Assembly (NCBI GenBank): GCA_030247575.1
Contig: JAOTRV010000030.1
Coordinates: 1-51,346, forward strand
From: Sulfuritalea sp.
GTDB taxonomy: Bacteria > Pseudomonadota > Gammaproteobacteria > Burkholderiales > Rhodocyclaceae
Direction: 5' to 3'
Length of the DNA stretch: 51,346 bases
Part shown: in pieces, positions 26,617-32,113 of the stretch
Position numbering within the stretch: the stretch's first letter is position 1
How the letters are laid out: each line of letters opens with the position of its first letter
The notes under the pieces: model-generated
What the model was told of the DNA's origin: nothing
Database searches by the model: none
The model's input: only the letters and a program-made list of their open reading frames with translations
Position numbers and translations under genes: made by a program

Positions 26617-27088
26617 AACACCTTGATTTTTGAGGCGGTTTGGCAAAATCATTCACGAGGTGGCCAGGGCCAGCAGTAGCAAAACAGCCGACGAAAGTCG
26701 ACTTTTTCGTTTTCTACTGCCCCGAAAAAGCCCCGAATGTCCCTAATCGGACTTGCTTGCCTGCCTCGAGTCTGCCCCGAGGAATTGACGATCAACCACT
26801 ACTGACCGACCTTCACTTCCTTGCCTTGACCTCCGGCATGAAGCCACTTTGCCGCTCGCTGAAAAGTTGTAATTGCACAAGTTAATGAAAGTTACGAGGC
26901 ACGAGGGAATGATGGGTGTCTGGCTCACGATCATGCTGAATTCGTCTGCAACTGCATCACTATCCCGGCATCCGCGCGAATTTGACCACCCGTTCATCTT
27001 TTGCCTTCCACGAAGGTTCTTGCTAGAGTGCGGGCCATAACGCCCTTTCCATCGCATTCTCATCGGCCCCAACATTGCGGAGGACAAG
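26617..27088 (+). other. 472-bp stretch without a convincing gene
   Basis: No frame here looks like a real protein. At 26689-26700 there is a 4-bp stem with a GAAA tetraloop (CGAC-GAAA-GTCG), followed two bases later by TTTTT, a weak candidate terminator for tRNA-Ser. A possible -10 box TAGAGT stands at 27024-27029 and a ribosome-binding site GGAGG at 27079-27083, both serving the binding-protein gene at 27089. The rest may be decayed sequence; its place directly 3' of a tRNA-Ser is where integrative elements commonly insert, but no integrase or att repeat was seen. Confidence 0.5.
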
Positions 27089-27850
27089 ATGATCGCCGTC
27101 AGACCTTATCGCATTGCCCTGCTCATTGCCGCGTTGGCAAGCACACTGGAAATTGCCGCGGCGCAGACCATCAATCTGCTGACAGAAGACGCTTTCCCGT
27201 TTCAGTATCTGGAAGACAAGAAGCTGACCGGCATGGCGGTCGAAGTAGTGAATGAAGCCTTCAAGCGCGCCGGCATCGCCCACAAGGACGAAATACTTTC
27301 GTGGAAGGACGCCTACGACCGCACCCAAATCTATCCCAACACCTGCGTCTACAGCACCGCGCGCACTGAAAATCGTGAAGTCGTTTTCAAATGGATCGGA
27401 CCGATCGTCGAAAACAAATGGGCCGCATTCGCCAAGAAGGGCTTCAAGGGAACGCTGTCTCGTCCCGAAGACCTTGCCCAATACCGCGTCGGGGTGCTGC
27501 AGGGCGATGCCAAGGAGCGCTACCTCAAGGATCTCAGGATAACCTTCCGCGTCCCCGAAGCGGACGATGCAAGAAATCCGTCGAAACTCACCCTCAACCG
27601 GATGGAACCGGACAAGATCGATCTGTGGATCACGGGCTACTATTCCGGGGCTCATATCGCCGCAAAAACAGGCGTCAAGGATGTAGTTCCGGTCTGGGTG
27701 TTCCAGTCCTCGGAGAACTACCTCGCCTGCAACCTCAGCCTGCCGGAAGCGACCGTAGGCAAACTGCAGAAGGCCTTGGACGCGATGAAGCGCGACGGCA
27801 GCCATAAAGCGATCCTGTCCCGCTACGAGGCGAAAATCAAGGCGCAATAG
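27089..27850 (+). CDS. Solitary family-3 periplasmic binding protein
   Basis: The 253-residue protein has a signal peptide (MIAVRPYRIALLIAALASTLEIAAAQ) and the fold of short amino-acid-type binding proteins (LLTEDAFPFQYLEDKKLTGMAVEVVNEAF, then CVYSTARTENREVVFKWIGPI). GGAGG precedes the ATG at 27089. No permease or ATPase is next to it; the following gene is convergent. Proteins of this shape may feed a distant transporter or act as sensors. The ligand is unknown. Confidence 0.88.
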   Translation: MIAVRPYRIALLIAALASTLEIAAAQTINLLTEDAFPFQYLEDKKLTGMAVEVVNEAFKRAGIAHKDEILSWKDAYDRTQIYPNTCVYSTARTENREVVFKWIGPIVENKWAAFAKKGFKGTLSRPEDLAQYRVGVLQGDAKERYLKDLRITFRVPEADDARNPSKLTLNRMEPDKIDLWITGYYSGAHIAAKTGVKDVVPVWVFQSSENYLACNLSLPEATVGKLQKALDAMKRDGSHKAILSRYEAKIKAQ

Positions 27851-27911
27851 CACCTATTGGGTTGTTCCGGAGGTTTCCGGACCACGCCGCAGAGCAGTGC
27901 ATCGCGGCTTC

Positions 27912-28502
27912 TCACAGCGCGCGGATCGATTCTCTGCGAACGTCCAGCCAGACGCATTCGCCGTTTCTGCGCTTCATGTTGAGAATGGTCGTACGCGGCA
28001 GCCCGGCGATGTGCCGCGTGATAACGTCCATCACCCAGCCGTGGGTGATTGCCAGGATGCGCCTGCCGGCGTTCGGCCGGGCAATGCCGGCGATCGCGTC
28101 GAGCACGCGATCGGCGAACTCATCCATCGACTCGCCTTCCTCGAAATCGATCGCCGGGTTTCGTTTGAGAATCTGCTGCAGGAGCACCGGATTCAGCTCC
28201 GCAAGTTCCGACTTCGGAATTCCCTGAATGGCTCCGAAATGCCGCTCCTTCAGTCCCTCGTGGGTTTCCGGCGGCTCCAGGCGCAGTGAGCGCGCGATGA
28301 TCTCGGCGGTTTCGAGCGAGCGGATCAGGGGGCTCGAATAGACCTTTGAAAACTTCGCATGGGAAAAACCGCCGACCAGCTCGTAGGCCTGCCGGCGCCC
28401 CTGGTCGTTGATCGGAACGTCGGTCCAGCCCTGCAGGATTCCCGCAATGTTCCAGTCGGTTTCGCCATGGCGGGCGACGCAAACGTAGGCGGACAGGCTC
28501 AT
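27912..28502 (-). CDS. Histidine phosphatase family protein
   Basis: The 196-residue enzyme belongs to the phosphoglycerate-mutase-like branch. The catalytic RHGETDWN holds the phospho-accepting His12. SSPLIRSLETAEIIA carries the second phosphate-binding Arg, and the late ITHGWVMDVI carries the second catalytic His. It is more likely a phosphatase than a glycolytic mutase because of its short length. Substrate is unknown. It lies 54 bp downstream of the MaoC-type gene on the same strand and converges with the binding-protein gene. Confidence 0.9.
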   Translation of the reverse strand: MSLSAYVCVARHGETDWNIAGILQGWTDVPINDQGRRQAYELVGGFSHAKFSKVYSSPLIRSLETAEIIARSLRLEPPETHEGLKERHFGAIQGIPKSELAELNPVLLQQILKRNPAIDFEEGESMDEFADRVLDAIAGIARPNAGRRILAITHGWVMDVITRHIAGLPRTTILNMKRRNGECVWLDVRRESIRAL

Positions 28503-28556
28503 GGCAAGCGCAGCCCGGTCGCCGCTGCAGGTGCAGACGCAGCCATCAGCAAAGCC

Positions 28557-29027
28557 TCAGGCCGCCTGGAAATACCAACGGGTGACCATCTCCGCCACAC
28601 AGGCAGGCTTGTCGCCGCCTTCGATCTCGATCGTCGCCTGCCACACGATCTGGGCCCCGCCGGGGATCTCTTCCAGCTCGGCCAGCACGAATCTCGCGCG
28701 CACCCGGCTATCGACTTTCACGGGTGAAGCGAAGCGCACGCGATTGAGGCCGTAATTCACGGCCAGCTTGACGCCCTCGACGGCGATGCATTCCTGGGCG
28801 AATTTGGCCAGCAGCGACACAGTCAGATAGCCGTGCGCGATCGGGCCGCCGAACGGCGATTCGCGCTTTGCCCGCTCGACATCGACGTGTATCCACTGTT
28901 CGTCGCCGGTAACCCTGGCAAAGGCGTTCACGCGCTCCTGGTCGATCAGCAGCCAATCGCTGACGCCGACCTCCTGGCCAAGATGGGATTTGGCGTCGGC
29001 AATGCCGGAAAAACGCGTCGATTTCAT
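28557..29027 (-). CDS. MaoC-like hot-dog-fold (enoyl-CoA hydratase-type) protein
   Basis: The 156-residue protein has the hydratase-2 motif with catalytic Asp and His in FARVTGDEQWIHVDVERAKRESPFGG, followed by PIAHGYLTVSLL. This single hot-dog domain is typical of (R)-specific enoyl-CoA hydratases and NodN-like proteins. It may act in fatty-acid or polyhydroxyalkanoate metabolism; the exact acyl substrate cannot be read. Confidence 0.9.
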   Translation of the reverse strand: MKSTRFSGIADAKSHLGQEVGVSDWLLIDQERVNAFARVTGDEQWIHVDVERAKRESPFGGPIAHGYLTVSLLAKFAQECIAVEGVKLAVNYGLNRVRFASPVKVDSRVRARFVLAELEEIPGGAQIVWQATIEIEGGDKPACVAEMVTRWYFQAA

Positions 29028-29059
29028 GATTCCCCCTTAAATGATTCTTCCAACGCGAC

Positions 29060-29329
29060 CTATCGATAAACTTCGCGCCGATTACCGATGCGCAGCACAC
29101 GGACAATAATGCGACTGTCCTGAATGTCGCAAATGATGCGCCAATCGCCGACACGGTATTTCCAGTAAGCGCCCAGCTTTCCCCCCGCCAGCGCTTCGCC
29201 AATATCGCGGGGACTGTCGAGGGTGGCGACTCGCAGCCTCAAAAATCCTGTCAAGCGCTGCTGAACCGGACGATCCAGCTTTTTCAGATCCTTCACCGCC
29301 TCGGGATCGAACTCGATCTCAAAGGCCAA
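29060..29329 (-). CDS. RelE/ParE-family toxin
   Basis: The protein starts FEIEFDPEAVKDLKKLD after a TTG start at 29329, giving 89 residues, the usual RelE size. It has a conserved core (WKYRVGDWRIICDIQDSRIIVRVLRIGNRREVY) with the basic residues expected in RelE-type ribosome-dependent mRNA interferases. The TTG start overlaps the antitoxin stop by 11 bp; an upstream start at 29347 is also open but less family-like. It is paired with the antitoxin just upstream. Confidence 0.88.
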   Translation of the reverse strand: MAFEIEFDPEAVKDLKKLDRPVQQRLTGFLRLRVATLDSPRDIGEALAGGKLGAYWKYRVGDWRIICDIQDSRIIVRVLRIGNRREVYR

Positions 29330-29525
29330 GCTTGCGCTCCACCTCACCCAGGGGAATGGTTTTTCGATTCAGCCGCGCTCTTGCCTCAGCAAGATAGTAG
29401 TCTTCGAGATCGGCAATGTATTCGACGATAGCCTCGCGTGCCAAGGCAGTTTTGGTGCGCCCCGTTTCACTGGCGAGTGCATTCAGGCGTTCTTCGATTG
29501 AATCGGGTAAACGTATCGCAAGCAT
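29319..29525 (-). CDS. RelB-type ribbon-helix-helix antitoxin
   Basis: The 68-residue protein begins MLAIRLPDSIEERLNALASETGRTKTALAREAIVEYI, a ribbon-helix-helix DNA-binding domain, followed by a charged C-terminal toxin-binding tail. AAGGA seven or so bases upstream supports the ATG at 29525 over one at 29540. It is upstream of and overlaps the RelE-type toxin, the normal order. A perfect palindrome 24 bp ahead of the start is a likely autoregulatory operator. Confidence 0.88.
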   Translation of the reverse strand: MLAIRLPDSIEERLNALASETGRTKTALAREAIVEYIADLEDYYLAEARARLNRKTIPLGEVERKLGL

Positions 29526-29548
29526 GGCGCTTTCCTTCATGGAAAATT

Positions 29549-29566
29549 TGCTATACAAGTATAGCA
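29549..29566. promoter_or_regulatory. Palindromic operator candidate of the RelBE-like pair
   Basis: TGCTATAC-AA-GTATAGCA is a perfect 18-nt inverted repeat with 8-bp arms. On the minus strand it contains TATACT, a plausible -10 box, 24 bp before the antitoxin start. Ribbon-helix-helix antitoxins commonly repress their own promoter at such sites, so binding here would cover the promoter. Confidence 0.6.
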
Positions 29567-29768
29567 TCCGCTAGAAATAATGCCCGTGGCCGATTGGAGC
29601 CCGCCTTCCATGCGGCGCCGGGAATGATCGCGAGCCTCCGGGAATTACGGAAAATTGTCACACCGCGTTGCAATTGACCGTTACGAGGCCGCAAGGGAAG
29701 CCTTACCTCGGTCGCGTGAGGACCATCGGCTACATGGATACGGCAATCAACAACGGTGCTCTGCTTAT

Positions 29769-29845
29769 TGGCCCGCCCGACAGGACTCGAACCTGTTACC
29801 CCCGGCTTAGAAGGCCGGTGCTCTATCCAGATGAGCTACGGGCGG
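29769..29845 (-). tRNA. tRNA-Arg (TCT)
   Basis: The 77-nt minus-strand cloverleaf has acceptor CCGCCCG pairing with CGGGCGG, discriminator G and encoded CCA at 29769-29771. The anticodon loop CTTCTAA gives TCT. The D-arm AGCTCATCTGGATAGAGC and T-loop TTCGAGT are standard. Confidence 0.96.
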
Positions 29846-29947
29846 ATGCGCTGAGCGCGCGTCGCGCGAGTTTACAGCAGGACGGAACAAACCGTACCGG
29901 GAAGGGCATAATTGAAACCGTCACCGCCCCGCCTCCCGCACATGCCC

Positions 29948-30178
29948 ATGGCCACCGAACAGACTTACTGCTACCACTGCCGCATACATCACCCGCGCAA
30001 CGAAATGCGCCTGATCGTCACCAAGACCGGCAAGCGCTGGCGCTGCATCAAGTCGATCGAAGCCACCCGGCAGGGCCCCGAAGCGCGCGAAGCCTACGGC
30101 CGCCAGGTGTCCGAGATCAACAAGGCCGAATCCAAAAGCCGCGCCCAGCGGCTGAACAATCTCCTGCAGGAAAAATAG
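29948..30178 (+). CDS. Small zinc-ribbon-like hypothetical protein
   Basis: The 76-residue protein (78 if started at the ATG at 29942) begins MATEQTYCYHCRIHHPRNEM, with a CxxC pair and a third Cys in KRWRCIKSIEA, which suggests partial metal binding or a short nucleic-acid-binding ribbon. The C-terminal half is charged and helical. The function is unknown. It ends 5 bp before yajD on the same strand, so the two probably form a unit. Parts of both genes recur in damaged form at 31306-31421 and 31709-31875. Confidence 0.75.
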   Translation: MATEQTYCYHCRIHHPRNEMRLIVTKTGKRWRCIKSIEATRQGPEAREAYGRQVSEINKAESKSRAQRLNNLLQEK

Positions 30179-30183
30179 GCGGC

Positions 30184-30549
30184 ATGAAATCCGGCAACCC
30201 GGGCAAGCTCGACCGCATCGTCGCCGACGCGCGCCGCTACGCCGAAACCCGCGAGCAGGGTTACCGCGAGCAGGCCTTGAAGATATACCCCTGGATCTGC
30301 GGCCGCTGCGCCCGCGAATTCACCCGCACCAACCTGCGCGAACTCACCGTGCATCACCGCGACCACAACCACGGCAACAACCCCTCCGACGGCAGCAACT
30401 GGGAACTGCTGTGCCTCTACTGCCACGACAACGAGCATCAGCGGCAACTCGAAACGGCGGGCGGCGGGGCGACAGTAGACGCCGGCGGCACGGCGGCGAC
30501 GCACTCACCGTTTGCCAACCTGAAGGCGATGCTGGGAGACAAGGACTAG
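30184..30549 (+). CDS. yajD: YajD-like HNH nuclease family protein
   Basis: The 121-residue protein has the HNH endonuclease fold: a CGRC zinc pair, ELTVHHRDHNHGNNPSDGSNWELL with the catalytic His, and CLYCHDNEHQ with the second zinc pair and final His. This matches YajD of enterobacteria, which has no firmly assigned role. The C-terminal tail TVDAGGTAATHS is encoded partly by a 22-nt string shared exactly with the 3' end of aapM. It ends convergent with vapC. Confidence 0.88.
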   Translation: MKSGNPGKLDRIVADARRYAETREQGYREQALKIYPWICGRCAREFTRTNLRELTVHHRDHNHGNNPSDGSNWELLCLYCHDNEHQRQLETAGGGATVDAGGTAATHSPFANLKAMLGDKD

Positions 30550-30568
30550 CCGCACAACAACACAAGGG

Positions 30569-30584
30569 GCGGCACACCTGCCGC
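30569..30584. terminator. Stem-loop between convergent yajD and vapC
   Basis: GCGGCA (30569-30574) and TGCCGC (30579-30584) form a 6-bp stem with loop CACC, 19 bp beyond the yajD stop and touching the vapC stop codon. There is no strong T-run, so terminator activity is uncertain. Confidence 0.3.
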
Positions 30585-30979
30585 TAGGTGAGCAGCGTCA
30601 TCCCCGCCCTGGCGGCGGCTTTGTCGAACGTCATCACTGCCGAGCATCCTGCTGCCGCTGCCATGCGCTCAACCAGGCAATCCGCGAAGTCTGCTTTACT
30701 GGATTCGAAGACACGAACAGCTTTCCATGCAACCTCGGCGTCCTGAACGACCAGTTGCCGGATGCTGAGAATTCGGCGCACCATCTCAGCCACCTCGCCT
30801 CGGGAGGCGCCGTAGCAACTCTCGCTGACCCAGGCGAGTTCGACGAGCACCACGAGGCTGATAAACCCAGGGATCGCCGCGCTGCATTCATTCTCGATGA
30901 GACGGCTTGCCCGTTTCGACTGGGCGGGATCGTCCTGGGCAATGTAGCGAACAAGGACATTGGTGTCGATGCCAATCAC
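30584..30979 (-). CDS. vapC: VapC-like PIN-domain toxin
   Basis: The 131-residue PIN-domain ribonuclease carries the expected acidic residues: Asp in MIGIDTNVLVRYI, an acidic residue in VELAWV, and Asp pairs in KADFADCLV and VMTFDKAA. Such toxins cut tRNA or rRNA when released from antitoxin. The start is a GTG at 30979 overlapping the vapB stop by 4 bp (GTGA), so the pair is translationally coupled. Confidence 0.9.
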   Translation of the reverse strand: MIGIDTNVLVRYIAQDDPAQSKRASRLIENECSAAIPGFISLVVLVELAWVSESCYGASRGEVAEMVRRILSIRQLVVQDAEVAWKAVRVFESSKADFADCLVERMAAAAGCSAVMTFDKAAARAGMTLLT

Positions 30980-31224
30980 CGGCCACGCCCCGCCGCCGCG
31001 CGTTGACGGATTGCCGTTTTCATATCGGCTACGCTCACCGGCTTATCCGGCTTGCGCAGCAAACCCTTGAGAGAGCGAACGTCATCAATCGCCGGCTTGA
31101 TCGCAAACCCGCCGGCTTCAAGCTCGACAAACTCGATACGATCTCCGGTACCCAGCCCCATCCGTTGCCTTACCTCGGCAGGTATGGTGACCTGGCCCTT
31201 GCTGGTCATGGTGGCGGTTGTCAT
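30976..31224 (-). CDS. vapB: VapB-like antitoxin with AbrB/MazE-type DNA-binding domain
   Basis: The 82-residue protein has the AbrB-type swapped-hairpin domain (TMTSKGQVTIPAEVRQRMGLGTGDRIEFVE) and a C-terminal toxin-binding tail (VRSLKGLLRKPDKPVSVADM). The ATG at 31224 gives the family N-terminus; the frame is open 42 codons further upstream but without likeness. It precedes vapC and should repress its own promoter. Confidence 0.9.
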   Translation of the reverse strand: MTTATMTSKGQVTIPAEVRQRMGLGTGDRIEFVELEAGGFAIKPAIDDVRSLKGLLRKPDKPVSVADMKTAIRQRAAAGRGR

Positions 31225-31251
31225 GGCGAGAGTTCTTGAATGTGGCGATAG

Positions 31252-31269
31252 CCTTACTTTACAGTAAGG
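31252..31269. promoter_or_regulatory. Inverted repeat upstream of vapB, operator candidate
   Basis: CCTTACT (31252-31258) and AGTAAGG (31263-31269) form a perfect 7-bp inverted repeat with a 4-nt centre, 27 bp ahead of the vapB start. Its position fits a site where VapB or VapBC represses transcription. Confidence 0.45.
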
Positions 31270-31305
31270 AGTGTCGAGTATCAAGCACGTTCCTGATCTG
31301 CCTCC

Positions 31306-31689
31306 ATGGCCACCGACCGGACTTGCTGCCATCACTACCGCACGCACCACCCGCGCAACGAAATGCGCCTGATCGTCACCAAGACCGACAAGCGCAGGCG
31401 CTGCATCCGCAGCATTGAAGTCAGCTTGCTCCTACGGAACCTGCACGAATGTGGCAGGGAAACCCCAAAGCGCCCGCTGAGCGAGCGGGCCAAGGCGACC
31501 AAGGACCTGCTGCAGGCCGCAAGCCTCGCCAGCTTCTTCATGGACAACCATCAGGCGGATGTCTTCAATGCCGCTTGGCGGGATGCGATCGGACGCGGCA
31601 AGGGGTGGCGAGCACGCGCCCTGAAAGGAAAAGCGGTGCTGCTGAGGCTGGCACCGGAACTTGATCAACCTGCCTTGTGGCTGGAATAG
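31306..31689 (+). CDS. Chimeric hypothetical protein with duplicated zinc-ribbon N-terminus
   Basis: The first 38 or so of 127 residues copy the start of the zinc-ribbon gene at 29948: 40 nt are identical (29990-30029 and 31348-31387). The second Cys of the CxxC pair is changed (TCCHHYRTHH against TYCYHCRIHH), so metal binding is probably lost. After SIEV the sequence turns into unrelated text (LSERAKATKDLLQAASLASFFMDNHQADVF) that I do not recognise. This may be a gene-fusion relic or an unrelated short gene that gained a new start. Confidence 0.45.
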   Translation: MATDRTCCHHYRTHHPRNEMRLIVTKTDKRRRCIRSIEVSLLLRNLHECGRETPKRPLSERAKATKDLLQAASLASFFMDNHQADVFNAAWRDAIGRGKGWRARALKGKAVLLRLAPELDQPALWLE

Positions 31690-31708
31690 GCGGCCGTCAC
31701 CTCACAAA

Positions 31709-31875
31709 GAAACCGTCACTGCCCGCCGCCCGCATATGCCCATGACTGCCGAACAGACGTGGCATCAGCGGCAACTCGAAGCGGCCGGGGCGGCACGGAA
31801 ATCGGCGCCGGCGGTACGGCGGCGACGCACTCGCCGTAAGCCAACCTGAAGGCGATGCTGGGCAAGCAGGACTGA
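31709..31875 (+). pseudogene. Internally deleted copy of the zinc-ribbon/yajD cassette
   Basis: The segment starts like the sequence upstream of the zinc-ribbon gene (GAAACCGTCAC, then the MPM-x-x-EQT coding start). It then jumps directly to the 3' end of yajD (CATCAGCGGCAACTCGAA...), following it to the stop with several changes. Relative to 29914-30549 about 470 nt are missing, corresponding to roughly 29966-30434. The frame is no longer that of yajD at the end, so no functional protein is expected. Confidence 0.75.
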
Positions 31876-31883
31876 AGCCTCCC

Positions 31884-31900
31884 CCGCCGACAATTGGCGG
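31884..31900. terminator. Small hairpin upstream of the metalloprotease gene
   Basis: CCGCC (31884-31888) and GGCGG (31896-31900) enclose GACAATT, followed by ACAAAAATC. It lies in the 238-bp spacer (31876-32113) between the cassette relic and the metalloprotease gene. I see no clear promoter boxes or ribosome-binding site in that spacer. Confidence 0.25.
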
Positions 31901-32113
31901 ACAAAAATCAACTTTTCCAGACGCGCGACCGCAAGAGTCGGCGCTGACGGCACGGTGCCTGCGACGACCCCAGCTACGCAAATGGCTAAAAGCCTCGTCG
32001 AACTTCCCAATTCGTGCCGAATGCATAGCTGAATTGCATGGCATGACATACAATCGACCCTGCCGTCGAGCACTCCATGCAACCCGGATCAATGCCATTC
32101 GAATTGGATAGCC

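Noticed and set aside
26743-27087. 114-residue minus-strand open frame in the gap after tRNA-Ser
   Set aside because: No motif, no ribosome-binding site, and overlap with the promoter of the binding-protein gene; a chance frame is more likely.
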